64,000 bases of DNA, from positions 3,004,501-3,068,500 of the forward strand of contig NZ_CP060713.1 of the NCBI RefSeq assembly GCF_014395785.1, given 5' to 3'. The position numbers and the translations under genes are program-made. A model generated the notes under the pieces. It worked only from the letters and a program-made list of their open reading frames with translations. It had not been told where the DNA came from and did no database searches. Shown piece by piece: positions 26,169 to 36,300 of the stretch. This DNA is from Nocardioides mesophilus. GTDB lineage: Bacteria > Actinomycetota > Actinomycetes > Propionibacteriales > Nocardioidaceae. Position 1 is the stretch's first letter. Each line of letters starts with the position of its first letter.

Positions 26169-26392
26169 ATGGAGACCCTTCTGCTAAAGATCCCGAGGTC
26201 ATGGCGCGGCTGGCGGTCGGCCAGACGAAGGTCTACGAGCTGATGTCCAGCGGCGAGCTGAGGTCGGTGAAGGTCGGCCGGTCGCGCCGGGTGCCGAGTA
26301 ACGAGCTCGAGCGCTTCATGGCCGAGCTCGATGACAGCCGACCAAATCTGCGCTTGCCCGCGCCGAGGGGGTCCACGGCCCGGGCTTCGTAG
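26169..26392 (+). pseudogene. excisionase-like HTH gene (xis), frameshifted
   Basis: ATG 26169 (GGAG upstream) reads METLLLKI, then a missing G near 26195 (CCGAGG for CCGGAGG) throws it out of frame. The following frame gives the rest of a MerR/Xis-type winged helix: EVMARLAVGQTKVYELMSSG, then ELRSVKVGRSRRVPSNELER. Such proteins assist excision of tRNA-integrated elements. With one base restored it would be about 74 aa. As given, a shorter product from ATG 26201 would lack the first helix. The lesion may be a sequence error (see findings). Confidence 0.75.
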
Positions 26393-26620
26393 CCCCCTTT
26401 CCACAGGCATGCGGCCGCCGATACCGGTGCCCGTGTCCTAGGGCGACGCTGGCTTTCGTGTCCATTCGCGCACGCTCGTGCGCTTGAAGAGGCGGATCCC
26501 GGTGAGGAGGCAGACGTGGTGTGCCAGGAGTGGCTGAATATGCAGGTCTGCCGAAGTGCCCGATTCGGGCGTAGCGTGGTTGCCTCAACATCACGGTGCG
26601 CCGACTTGGAGGGGCCTGGA

Positions 26621-27208
26621 ATGTTGCGATCTCGGCTGGTGCTCGCGACCTTCCTGGTGGTGACGTGCGCTGCTTGCAACCAGAACGAGGCCTCACCAGC
26701 CCCGTCTCCCAGCTCGGATCCGACCACGTCGGCGCCCTCGGCGCCGACGTCCTCAGTTCCACCTGAACTCGCCGGCTACAACGAGAAGGAACGGGCGGCC
26801 TACGAGACGGCGGTGGACGAGTAAGACGCGTTCACGAAGCGCAACGACAAGTTCTACGCGGCCGGTCAGACGACGGGCGCGGCGAAGAAGTTCTACCAAC
26901 GCTACGCCGTCGATTGGTCGACGGCATGGGGCAATCTCGCCCAGGTCGCTAACAACAACGTCACCGTCAGTGGCTCGACCAAGAGCGTGTGGACGAAGCC
27001 GCGGTCGATCAAGCTTGGCGGGCCGAGGGGCGACGTCATCGTGCTGCGCCGATGCCTTGATGAGTCGGGCCGCGTCGTCACCCAGGATGGGAAGAAGCTC
27101 GACCAGCCGCAGTTCAAGAAGCCGCACATCTATACCGTCCGGTTGGAGAAGCACGCCGGTGAGGACTGGTGGCGCTCGGGAATCGCGGAGCAGGGCCAGA
27201 CATGCTGA
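26621..27208 (+). pseudogene. putative lipoprotein with an in-frame stop
   Basis: ATG 26621 starts a lipoprotein-like signal (MLRSRLVLATFLVVTCAAC) and a Ser/Pro/Thr-rich linker (SPAPSPSSDPTTSAPSAPTS). At 26822 a TAA interrupts the frame (GAG-TAA-GAC). The same frame then continues uninterrupted to 27208 with clearly coding sequence (FYAAGQTTGAAKKFYQRYAV; PHIYTVRLEKHAGEDWW). TAC to TAA is the simplest explanation. Proteins of this type occur in actinobacterial integrative elements before a secreted protein and SAF gene, as here. Truncation leaves a 67-aa stub. Confidence 0.75.
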
Positions 27209-28146
27209 GCCGGGCGCTTGGGATCTTGGTGGTGGCCCTGTTGCTGCCGCTTCTTGTCGTGGCGCCGAGGGCCGTCGCCGACGGGGACTCGCAGTGCCCG
27301 CCGGGAACGAACCCCGTCAGCGTCGGGTCCGGGGTTATCTGCGTCGTTGTCACCGATCCCGGCGAACCCAGCAACCCGGGCGACCCAGGAGATCCCGGGA
27401 ACGGCGGTCGGGGACCGCCGGTCGGCTGCTATAAGTCCGACGGCACCGAGGTTCCCTGCCAGACACATGACGGCACCTGGTGGTCGGGGCACCAGTGCTA
27501 CGCCGCTCCCTACGACGCGCCGCCCGGAACCCCGGCTTGGCAGGGGCACACCGACGGCTCGCTGTGGCAGTGCACCAGCTGTACGTCTGCCGGGGTCGCA
27601 ACTACCTGCAACGTCCAGATCCTCTGGACGGCGCCGGGCCAGGAGCCCGGACCGCCGACGCCCGAGGAGCTCGCGGCCACGGCTCTCGGGCTGATGCCTC
27701 TCGCGATGGCCGACATCCGCACCGCCCCCGAGCCGCCCGCGGCGACCTATATCGGTGTTGAGAACTGGCTCTGGATACCGGACGGCCAGTGGGCAACGTT
27801 GCACAAATCCGTCACGGCGGGTGCGACGACAGTGACCGTCACGGCTACCCCGTCGCAAACTGTCTGGGACCTCGGACCGACCGCTGTCACGTGCTACGGG
27901 CCGGGGAAGCCATGGGTCCAGGGCATGACCGAAGCTGCCAGCACCACGTGCGCCTACACCTACAAGGAGACCTCGGACAGAGAGCCACAAGGGCAGTTCC
28001 AGATCTCGGCGACCATTCGCTACCACGTGACCTGGAGCTGCTCGGGAACTTGTCCGACCACCGGCGGTGACTTGGGGCTCGTCGATGCGCCCGCAGGAGC
28101 CAGCACCATGCGTGTCCTTCAGCGCCAGACGGTGGTGGTCCAGTGA
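27202..28146 (+). CDS. secreted Cys-rich protein of unknown function (element cargo)
   Basis: A 314-aa protein with a Sec signal peptide (MLSRALGILVVALLLPLLVV, cleavage near AVA-DG). A collagen-like Gly/Pro stretch (PGEPSNPGDPGDPGNGGRGP) and a beta-rich, cysteine-containing domain follow (GCYKSDGTEVPCQTHDGTWW; WQCTSCTSAG; WSCSGTCPTTGG). It overlaps the preceding frame by 7 bases and the next gene by 4, so the three form one operon. Similar secreted proteins precede SAF and ParA-like genes in actinobacterial integrative elements with a Tad/type II-like export module. Confidence 0.7.
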   Translation: MLSRALGILVVALLLPLLVVAPRAVADGDSQCPPGTNPVSVGSGVICVVVTDPGEPSNPGDPGDPGNGGRGPPVGCYKSDGTEVPCQTHDGTWWSGHQCYAAPYDAPPGTPAWQGHTDGSLWQCTSCTSAGVATTCNVQILWTAPGQEPGPPTPEELAATALGLMPLAMADIRTAPEPPAATYIGVENWLWIPDGQWATLHKSVTAGATTVTVTATPSQTVWDLGPTAVTCYGPGKPWVQGMTEAASTTCAYTYKETSDREPQGQFQISATIRYHVTWSCSGTCPTTGGDLGLVDAPAGASTMRVLQRQTVVVQ

Positions 28147-28834
28147 GCACAGAAGCCGACCCGCGCGCGACCACGGACCAGCGGCCCCGGGCTGCTACGC
28201 AGCGGCCGATGTCCCTTGGCCATGACCTTCCCCGGGTACCTCGGCGGTACGGCCAATGGGCCGGTGCGGTGCTCTTCGTCGTCATGGCCGTGCTCCTCGC
28301 CGGGTGGTTCTGGCAGCAGAAGAGCGACCAACGCCCGGTGCTCGCGATCGCCGAGCCAGTCCCGGCCGGCTCTGTGATCACTGCCAAGGACCTAAAGATC
28401 ATCGAGGTCTCGGGCGTCAAAGGCGCCATCCCGTCGGCCGACAGCGACACCGTCATCGGCGGCACGGCTGCGGTCGGCCTTGTGGACGGCCAGATCCTGA
28501 CGCGCGACATGGTCACCGCCGATCCTCTCCCGGGACCGGGCGAGCGGGTGGTCGGCCTTCAGTTGGAGGCCACCCGCGCCCCCGCCGGGCTCGCGCCGGG
28601 CGACGTCGTCGTGGTGATCGCGGTGCCGCCGGAGGGTGACCCGAGCACGCCGGGCAACCTCGACAACTCGACGGTCTTGGCCCCAGCGCAGCGGTCGCCT
28701 CGGCTGCAGCGATCGAGGGGGCGGGGACTCGCCTGACCCTCGTCGTGCCCGAACCGGTCGCCGAGCGTGTCACCGCCTACGTGGCAGCCGGGCGAGTGGC
28801 GCTGGTGCAGGCTCCCGCAGGGGGTGACGAGTGA
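28143..28834 (+). pseudogene. SAF-domain (CpaB/FlgA-like) membrane protein, frameshifted
   Basis: GTG 28143 overlaps the upstream stop. A cytoplasmic leader is followed by one membrane helix (GAVLFVVMAVLLAGWFW) and a SAF domain (VLAIAEPVPAGSVITAKDLK; VGLQLEATRAPAGLAPGDVV). Near 28680 a base is missing (TTGGCCCC for TTGGGCCCC). The C-terminus continues in another frame as SAAVASAAAIEGAGTRLTLV and ends QAPAGGDE at 28834. SAF proteins cap or anchor secretion channels such as Tad pili, so this is part of a former export module. Confidence 0.75.
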
Positions 28835-29076
28835 TGCTCATTGCGCTGTGCGGAGACAAGGGCTCGCCCGGAGTGACCACGACCGCTTTGGCGCTCGCAT
28901 CGGCGTGGGCCGGACAAGCGATTGCCGTCGAGGCCGACCCTGCCGGCGGTGATCTGGCGATCCGGCTCCACCCGGGAGGCTCCACCCTTCCCGAGACTCC
29001 GACCGTGCTGTCGGTCGCAACCGCCGCGCGCGCCGAGGGCTGGTCAGCATCCCACCGCCGGTGGGGGAGGTATTGA
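28834..29076 (+). pseudogene. ParA/MinD-like ATPase, truncated to its N-terminus
   Basis: It starts inside the SAF stop (TGATG). MLIALCGDKGSPGVTTTALA is a deviant Walker A P-loop of the ParA/MinD class, followed by AVEADPAGGDLAIRL. After ARAEGW (about residue 72) similarity ends and the frame runs into DNA homologous to an integrase gene, stopping at 29076. An intact homologue would be 300 aa or more. The junction near 29050 marks an old recombination or deletion that also removed the downstream export genes. Confidence 0.75.
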
Positions 29077-29245
29077 TCGGGACCTCCAAGACTGTCTCAT
29101 CGACAGTGAGCGTGCGCTTGATGAGGTCGAGGTGGCTGGGCTTGAGGGCGATGAGCTCACCCCATCGGGGTCCCCGGTGGTGGCGACGGTCTCGATCATC
29201 AGCCGATGCTGCGCAGGAAGGGCCGCGAGGACGGCAGTGACCTGC
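29054..29245 (-). pseudogene. remnant of a second tyrosine integrase
   Basis: About 190 bases closely resemble part of the intact integrase gene at 43430-43620. Shared runs include CGGTGGGGGAG, GTGCGCTTGATGAGGTCGAG, CTTGAGGGCGATGAGCTC and CAGCCGATGCTGCGCAGGAA. The block corresponds to residues about 180-243 of the intact enzyme, around catalytic R205. Indels destroy the frame there (ATTG for NTGLR). It is therefore a decayed relative, not a recent copy of this element's own integrase. Confidence 0.85.
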
Positions 29246-29588
29246 GACGTAGGTTCACAGGAGACGGGCGTGGTCAGAGCCGGGTTCGTGGGTTACCACT
29301 GGCGCGGTTCTTGCGTTCAGTGTCAGCACAGCGTCTGCTGACATTGCTTTCGAGGGGGCGCTGAGTGAGCTTCAAAGCGAATGGCGGCCATACCTGGCGA
29401 AGGTCTGCGTAAGGTCAAACCGGGCGACCCCTTGGCGCTGGCTGACCAGAGGTCAACGCCCCGGTCTCGCCGGATCGGCGTTGGTCAGAAGGTTGGACCG
29501 GCGCGACGGTCGGGGGCCTTGGGCTTGCTTGCTTGCCCCCCGCCGCATCCATCACGGGATCCAAACGCATTCGTGAGGCCAACTCAGT
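29246..29588. other. non-coding junction region of the island
   Basis: No convincing gene. TGTCAGCA (29321-29328) and TGCTGACA (29336-29343) form an 8-bp inverted repeat with a 7-base spacer, using the same TGTCAGC word found at both island ends. This may be a leftover integrase-binding site linked to the integrase remnant just upstream. Confidence 0.4.
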
Positions 29589-30002
29589 TCATCGAACTGC
29601 CGCGATGATCTGATCGACGACCTCCCGAGGCGCTGCGTGCTCCCAAACCCTCACGACAGTCCATCCAGCGTCAGTGAGCAACTTGTCCGTCTCAGCATCG
29701 CGCTTACGGTTCCGCGCGATCTTCGGCCCCCAGTAGTCCGCGTTCGTCTTCGCCACGGTCCCGTGCTCGGGGCAGCCGTGCCAGTAGCAGCCGTCGATGA
29801 AGACGGCCACCCTTGCGCGCCTAAAGACGAGGTCTGCCCGACGGTTGAGGTTCGGGAGCGGTCTGGCATCGACGCGGTACCTTAGCCCGGTGGCGTGGGC
29901 GAGGCGACGGACGGCAATCTCCGGCGCCGTGTCCCGTCGCCGGTTGGCCCGCATGACCGCCCGGGATGCGGGGCTGGACGCCCAAGACTCATACGGAGCC
30001 AT
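29589..30002 (-). CDS. vsr: very short patch repair (Vsr) endonuclease
   Basis: Nicks next to T:G mismatches that arise when 5-methylcytosine deaminates, protecting a genome that carries a cytosine methyltransferase. From ATG 30002 the product is 137 aa. Visible are the N-terminal DNA-contacting helix (MRANRRRDTAPEIAVRRL), the catalytic region LNRRADLVFRRARVAVFIDG and the zinc/active-site segment CYWHGCPEHG. GTG 30086 overlaps the upstream stop as GTGA and would add 28 atypical residues, but the coupling makes it a fair alternative. It is the last gene of the methyltransferase operon. Confidence 0.85.
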   Translation of the reverse strand: MAPYESWASSPASRAVMRANRRRDTAPEIAVRRLAHATGLRYRVDARPLPNLNRRADLVFRRARVAVFIDGCYWHGCPEHGTVAKTNADYWGPKIARNRKRDAETDKLLTDAGWTVVRVWEHAAPREVVDQIIAAVR

Positions 30003-30082
30003 GGGCCCAACTCTGTCATGAGCCTCTTGTGGGAGAGCGACGGACGGGGTCCTGATGGGGCCGACCGTGCAACTCTCAGGAC

Positions 30083-31618
30083 TCACGCCGGACGGCGACG
30101 CATCTCTGGCCAGTCGTAGTGGGCAACGCGGATTCCGGCTCGCGCCTTGGTCGTATTCAGCATGAACTTTGGTTCGCGAGATGCGCCGACCGCGCCCTCA
30201 CCCTTGGGTGCCTGGCGTCCCTGCGCGCGAGATGACAACTGACCAGAAGCGACGGCGGCCCTGAGCGAGTTGCCGTTCGCCAGCCAGAACGACTCCACCC
30301 GCAGGGGAGTGAAGGCTGCCTTTCGTGTCCGGCTCTTGCCGGAATTCGATGGCGATGCGGGTCTGGCGCGCCGTTCTGCCTTGAACCTTCTATGCCACGT
30401 AACGAATTCACCCGAGTCGTCCATGAGCGCGTTGCCGCTGATGACGAGGAAGCCGATCCCCTGCTCGTCAACGCAGTTCCGGATCGCCCGCTCGTCGTTG
30501 AGCAATATTTCGGGACTGGCTGACCGACGTTTGCCTGCGGAGGTCTGGGTCTCGGTGTGGACCTTGATGTCCCAGACTCGGTTGAGTGCGTAGTCAAAGA
30601 CTGTGTTGCCGTACCGCACACGCGGCCCGGGAACTCGCGGGGTGAACGCTGCCGCGAGGACCGCCCTCGCGCGCTCCTCGCCAAAGAAGCCTTGCCACTC
30701 ATTATCGTTCGCGCCGCGCAAGCCGTTGTCGGCGAGCCACTCGACTGACTTCCTCCCGTCCCAATGGTCCGGAAGGCCGGACATGAGCGCCGCAGCGAGC
30801 GCGTCGCCCTCCGCCGCCGGGGTGGCCAGCATGTCCGAAACCTGAGCACCGAGTCGTCCCAGATTCCGCTCTGCCCCGGCTAGGATCGTGTTGAGCCCGG
30901 CAAGCTGGATCGTCTCACCTGTCGATGCGCAGTCGTCCGTCCACGGAACGCCGAGGACACGGGCGAGAGATGCTCCGAGCCGTGTCTTGCTGCCCGTATC
31001 GACTCTTGGGTCTCCCGGGAACAGGGCGGTGGCAAGGTTAAGCAAGACCGACTTGTGTTCCTTGCCTCCTGGGCCAAGCCATTCGCGCGGCGCGTCTGTC
31101 AACGCGGCGATCCGGGTCACCGCCTCAATCTTCGATCGTGCTGGCTCGAACGCCGCCCACGAAGGCCCGGATAGCGACACCGGAACTTCGTCGCGAAGCC
31201 TTTTCAGCGCTCCCTCCTGATACGCGATCGTCGCCGCTTCGAGAAGGGTGTTGAGGCCGCGCAGATTCACCATGTTGAGTTCGACTAGGAGGTCTTCCCG
31301 CCACTCGACGTCGAGTCTCATCGCGATCTCCCGGGCCATTGCGGCAGGGGTGCGGACGATGTCGATGTCCAGCTCGAGGGCGTCGCGTAGCGCGACGAGC
31401 GCCCGCTTGCCAGCTCGGCTGCCGCCCCGCACCCTCTCTGGCGCTCGTCCGGTCAGCGCATAGATGCGCTCGACCGCCTCGGACTCGGTTTCCGCGGGAA
31501 GGAAGAACTCGGCATCTACAGATCGCACCCGCACATTCGAGCAGGTAGCCGCGGGCAAGAGGACGGAACCCGAAGAATTCGCGCGATCCGCTGCAGCGTC
31601 CACCCCAGCGGGTGACAC
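30083..31618 (-). CDS. putative type II restriction endonuclease
   Basis: An unrecognised 511-aa protein between a cytosine methyltransferase and vsr, exactly where the cognate endonuclease of an R-M-V operon sits. A PD-(D/E)XK-like signature is visible at D342 (NTVFDYALN) and D350-I-K352 (VWDIKVHT). GFFGEERARAVLAAAF precedes it. The N-terminal half contains two related helical repeats, NLRGLNTLLEAA and QLAGLNTILAGAE, perhaps DNA-binding. A basic segment (RRFKAERRARP) follows the catalytic part. The GTG start at 31618 is uncertain; shorter starts are possible. The recognition sequence cannot be inferred. Confidence 0.65.
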   Translation of the reverse strand: MSPAGVDAAADRANSSGSVLLPAATCSNVRVRSVDAEFFLPAETESEAVERIYALTGRAPERVRGGSRAGKRALVALRDALELDIDIVRTPAAMAREIAMRLDVEWREDLLVELNMVNLRGLNTLLEAATIAYQEGALKRLRDEVPVSLSGPSWAAFEPARSKIEAVTRIAALTDAPREWLGPGGKEHKSVLLNLATALFPGDPRVDTGSKTRLGASLARVLGVPWTDDCASTGETIQLAGLNTILAGAERNLGRLGAQVSDMLATPAAEGDALAAALMSGLPDHWDGRKSVEWLADNGLRGANDNEWQGFFGEERARAVLAAAFTPRVPGPRVRYGNTVFDYALNRVWDIKVHTETQTSAGKRRSASPEILLNDERAIRNCVDEQGIGFLVISGNALMDDSGEFVTWHRRFKAERRARPASPSNSGKSRTRKAAFTPLRVESFWLANGNSLRAAVASGQLSSRAQGRQAPKGEGAVGASREPKFMLNTTKARAGIRVAHYDWPEMRRRPA

Positions 31619-31697
31619 GCGAATGGACCTGACGGACCCCTACCTCATGCGCCGCGCCCTGCATACAACTGAGTTCCCGACGACACTCTGGCAGCAA

Positions 31698-33233
31698 TCA
31701 GACCTTCGCCGGCCGGTGCTCCGCAAGCCGTTTCCGCACCGTCGAGGGAGTCGTGCCCTTCGCCGCGGCAACAATGTTCTGCCCAATTCCGTCCGGGTCT
31801 GCGGCGAGCAGAGCCTGGTCTCTCAGGACGTGCTCCCGGAAGACATGCTGAACGGCTCCGACGGCCACGCCGTTACCCATCTGCCTGTAGGTTGCTGCCG
31901 CCGGCTGGTCGGCGAAGATGAACGAGTCGGGCAATCCCTGAAGGCGCGCGGCCTCGCGCGGAGACAACCGGCGCTCCAAGGGACCGACGATCGAGGTCTG
32001 TGTGATCGCTACCAACGCGGGCAGGTATGTCGGCCGCTTGGCACGGATGCCCGAGGGGCGGAAGTGCATGACAGTGCTCCAGAGCGACTTCGCGTCCTGT
32101 GCTTGCCACTCCAGTTTCCTGCGCGATGCCGGGAAGAGGTGAGTGTAGACCCCCCAGCGCCAGGCCCAAGGCAAGATGTCACGCCAGTGGGCGGCGAACA
32201 CGTCGTAGTTGCGGCGCAGATGAGACTGCTTCCACGCCGGCAGTGTGGAGTCGATAACCGGTCGGGTGACCTTCTTGGGAAGCCGCAGGACGGCCTCCGA
32301 TCCGGGCTCGTACCGCCCGTTCTCGTTGCGGCGCTCTGGCGTCGGGGCCCGTCGCATTGCGGCTGCGGCCTCCGGGAAGTCAAGCCAGGAGTCCGCCCAG
32401 TATGGGAAGCCTTTGAGCGGGGCACTGGTCCGTTCGCTCATGAAACGAGCGAACTCGTCCCAGGCGTCGATCCAGAGGGTCTCCCCGGGAGTCAGGTCGC
32501 AGCCTGGGATCACATGGGACTCATCGAGCAGCTTGCCGTCCAGAAGGTTCCAGCCGCCCTCTGCGGCTCCCGGGTCGAACATCGGCGCATTGCTCTCGGC
32601 CACCCGCGGGAAACGGTCCGTCATGGTGGCGACTGGCGGCGGGCCCAGTGCGTTCATGTCTACGGTGCCGTCGTCGTTTCGAGGCACGCTGTCCGGTCCG
32701 TAGGTCGCCGTGATGAACACGCGCTCGCGAACTTGCGGGACGCCGCCGAGGTGCTCGGGCAATAGGTGTGGGGAGAAGATCGCTGGGCGGGCCGAGACGT
32801 TGTAGCCCTCCTCGCGGAGCGTTCGAATGATGACCTCCCACTCATGCTCATGGCGGGGCCCGATGAGATTGCGGACATTCTCCAGCAGGACCACCTTGGG
32901 GTGGTGTGTCTTGATGATCGAGGCGATGTTGAAGAACAAAGTTCCGCGAGCTTCGTCCATCCCGCGCTGGGCACCTGACTTGGAGAACGGCTGGCACGGG
33001 AAACCGGCGCACAACACGTCGTGGGCGGGGACGTTCATGATGCCGAGGTCATCGTCAGCATCTTGCGTGATGTCACCAAAGGCCTGGTGGCCCCAGTTCG
33101 CCTCGTAGACCGTTGCCGCCTGCCGGTCGATCTCCACGGCGTACACGCACTCGCCGCCGAATGCCTTCATCACGGCGTGAAAGCCGCCGATGCCCGCGAA
33201 GAGGTCGATGAATCGGAACGCGGGGTTGCTCAT
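31698..33233 (-). CDS. DNA (cytosine-5-)-methyltransferase
   Basis: A 511-aa C5-cytosine methyltransferase. Motif I FIDLFAGIGGFH (8-19) binds AdoMet. Motif IV GFPCQPFSKSG holds the catalytic C80. Motif VI is LLENVRNL (117-124) and motif VIII GGVPQVRERVFI. A long variable target-recognition region follows, then motifs IX-X (RLSPREAARLQGLP and YRQMGNGVAVGAVQ). It heads the operon with the putative endonuclease and vsr, 79 bases from the next gene. It diverges from the Druantia-like operon across 160 bases, so it could also mark self for that system (inference). Confidence 0.92.
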   Translation of the reverse strand: MSNPAFRFIDLFAGIGGFHAVMKAFGGECVYAVEIDRQAATVYEANWGHQAFGDITQDADDDLGIMNVPAHDVLCAGFPCQPFSKSGAQRGMDEARGTLFFNIASIIKTHHPKVVLLENVRNLIGPRHEHEWEVIIRTLREEGYNVSARPAIFSPHLLPEHLGGVPQVRERVFITATYGPDSVPRNDDGTVDMNALGPPPVATMTDRFPRVAESNAPMFDPGAAEGGWNLLDGKLLDESHVIPGCDLTPGETLWIDAWDEFARFMSERTSAPLKGFPYWADSWLDFPEAAAAMRRAPTPERRNENGRYEPGSEAVLRLPKKVTRPVIDSTLPAWKQSHLRRNYDVFAAHWRDILPWAWRWGVYTHLFPASRRKLEWQAQDAKSLWSTVMHFRPSGIRAKRPTYLPALVAITQTSIVGPLERRLSPREAARLQGLPDSFIFADQPAAATYRQMGNGVAVGAVQHVFREHVLRDQALLAADPDGIGQNIVAAAKGTTPSTVRKRLAEHRPAKV

Positions 33234-33393
33234 GGGAGAAGCTTAGGCGACCGGTCGGACAGTTTGTGCATCCACGCCATGGTGTTACCAGAGTGACTCG
33301 TGATGCGTGCGCAGTCCGGCAATCCGAAGACATGTGACGGAGGTCCTAGGTACGGTCGCTGGTACAGCAATCCAGGGACTCGGGGGCACAAGG
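33234..33393. promoter_or_regulatory. divergent control region between methyltransferase and DruH-like operon
   Basis: The 160 bases must hold promoters for both defence operons. A perfect 10-bp palindrome CGACCGGTCG (33248-33257) lies 15 bases upstream of the methyltransferase start, where autorepression operators occur in other R-M systems. No confident -10/-35 pair is visible. Confidence 0.35.
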
Positions 33394-36300
33394 GTGAACG
33401 TATGGGCGGAGTACGACAAGTGGGACCGGGCCTTGGCCCGCCACGTCTTCACGGATGAGTCCGCCGGCCTCCCGGTCTACCTGGAGGTGACTCCCGAGAT
33501 GTTCAAGGTGCTGGGCGCCGAGCTCGGTATCTCAGAAGATCCTGTCGCGAAACTTATCAAGGTGGTGCGCAGCACCTTGTATCTAGAGGACCGGCACGGC
33601 TTCGACGCGCATTGGCAGCGGTTTCAAATGTGGCGACGGCACGTGCTCGGGTCCGCTGCGACCCGGGAGAAGAGGACCGCGACGGAGATCACTCCTCCTC
33701 CCGTCGTCGCGCTGCTTTGCGTGCTGGTGCTGGCTGCCGAGCGGATGGGGGCCGACACGAACCTGGCGGCTCACGCGTACTACCCACGTCTGGGGGAGGT
33801 GCTGGGTCTGGACAAGGCTGAGGCCACCCGGCTGCAGCAGGCATTCCCAATCACCGAGGTCTTCTGGCGGGGTCTCAACGAGTACCTGGTCGCGCACGAG
33901 GGCAGGCTCGGGCTCCCGACCGCCGACGCACTGTCGTTCCGATATGTCGGCATCCCCCAGTCGCAAGCCCTCGTACGAGCGGCCGACCGCGTCAAGCTGC
34001 CGGCGTTCTTCACGCGCTTCGGGTTGGTCCCGGGCTCGGAGGTCATACCGGCGGACCTCGAGCCGTTGCTGGACGCCTGGATCTCCAGCAATCCCTGCCC
34101 AGTGAGCAACAACCTGAAGAACCTTTGGGGTCGCGGCGCCGCACGTGAGCGGGTCGCTGGTGTCGTCGCGGTCGAGCTCAGCCTCTGGGATGGCGCGTTC
34201 CGAGACAGCTCCGAGCAGTCAGTGGGGGCGACGGGCCAGGTCGGTCTGTGCGCGAATCTGCGCCAGTCGTTCGGTGGCCGCATCATCGAGCTGTCGTTCG
34301 TCGCCCGGCTCCCGCGGCAGGCGGAGGCGACCGAACTGGTCGTGAACTCGGCCGCGGGGCGTCCGGCAGTCGGCGTGATACCTGCCGCTGGCGGACGGGT
34401 CCGTCCGATCCCGGGAAGCCGCTTCGACGCAGCGTCGCTTGTCGGCGCCGTCTTGGAGCTGGAGGACCCGAAGACAGGCGAGACGGTCACGCGTCGACCG
34501 CGGCGGGTGGTTCCGCTCCGTCGCGATGAGATGGTCGGGGCACTGGTCGAGACCGCCCGGCTGCAGCTCGCGGATGACGTTTGTCTGCTAGTCAAGGACG
34601 ACGACAACCTGCTAAAGGGGGTCATGGGCATCGTCGACCAGTGCGGAAAGCGTGGCGCCACGTTTCGCAGCGTCGCAACTGATGACGCGGAGGCGCTTCC
34701 AGGACTGCCCGCTGGCTGGGTTCTCATCGACCAAGTGCAGCTCTACGCCATCCCGAAAGACGTCAAGCACGTCGACCTGCATGCGCTGGTACCGCTCACC
34801 ACGGCCCAGTTGAACTTCGCCGGCGGCCTCAAGATGCCGGGCCGGATCCGGAAGTACTCCAGCCTTCAACCGCCGGAGATTCGAGCTGCCGTCGCTGAGG
34901 CAGAGAAGATGACAGTGACGATCACCTCGCTCGGCGACGAATCGGAGGAGCTGCACCGGTGGACCGAGTCCGCCAACGCCATGGTGATCCCGCTTAATGG
35001 CCTCGACCTGGCTGACGGCGATTACGAGGTGACTCTGCAGGTGGACGACGAAGTCCTCTCCCGCCCGACGCTCCGTCTCCGGTCGGCGGACACCCCAGAC
35101 GCCGTCACCTGGGAGACCTGCACTCCGCTCAACTACGAGCTCGACGGCGGGGCGACGGCGGCGATCTCGGCGTCCGCCTCAGTCGGGCGTTCAGAGTTCT
35201 TCGTGGACGGCGTGAACACCGTAGGAGTGCGCGACCGGGCGGCCGCTGCGCCGCGTCCAATCGCGGACGGGATCGGCTGGGAAGCCAAGAAGGTCTCCTC
35301 CAACGTCGTCCAGCCGGTCGTTGTGCTGGGCACCGCCGACCCGAAGTCCTGCATGGTCACCGGGCGGCATTACATCCAGCTTCCTACCTGGCATGGCGGG
35401 AAGGCGACCTCTAAGACGATCCAGGGCGTGTGCCGCGACTGCGGGATAGTGAAGACCTCGCCCACCCGGCCGCGGTGGAAGAAGCTGGATGGTCCGGCGG
35501 ACGCGCCGGTGGAGTTGCACCTGGCGGAGTACGCCGGGTCGCGCGAGCTTCAGGCTCCCTGGGACGTTTGCCTCGACGCCGTCGTGCACGTCGGGGGCGG
35601 GCCGATCAGTGCCCTGGACCGGATCGCCTCGCATGCCGACGGCACCAGCCTGTTTGCGGACGAGTTTGTCCGGGCCCTTGAGATCGCGGGTCACATCGAC
35701 GTCCGCCGGGACGACGCCATGGTCCCGCTGGAGTGGGAAGCCAACCCGGCCTATCTCGCCGAGACCATGACGAACGGTTTTGTGCTCGCCGGGGTCTGGT
35801 CGGGCCGTGGGCGGGCGCTTCTGCGTTCGGAGATCGAAGCCAACGGCGGGCACCTCGTGCGCGAGGACGGAGTCGACGGCGGTCTGTCGTCCTGGTTCGC
35901 TCGGGGCCTGGCGGCAGATGATCTAGAGCAAGCGATGGATGCCGCCGGCTTGGAGCCTGCCGTCGTTCGAGACGCTCCTCGCAAGATGCTGGCGGCACTC
36001 CCGACGCTGGGCGAGCTCGAGGCAGCGATGCCGCTGGTGCCGATCCCGGCCTACAGCAAAGCGACCCTGTTCAGTCTGCGGGATGCCTCCTGGCAGACCG
36101 TCGCGGGAGTCGGCATCCCGGGCGCCTATCGAATCGAGCAGTCCTTCCGGCGGCTGAGCATCTGGGTCGACGCAAATGGCGCCGTCGAGCGCCAGGCGCG
36201 GGTGGGCAGTGTCCAGGTGGTCAAGCACCTCGCTGCTCGTGCCGCCGGACGGCCCTTGGTCGGGTACGTGCCGTCCAGCAGTGCGCTGGTGGTGCCGATC

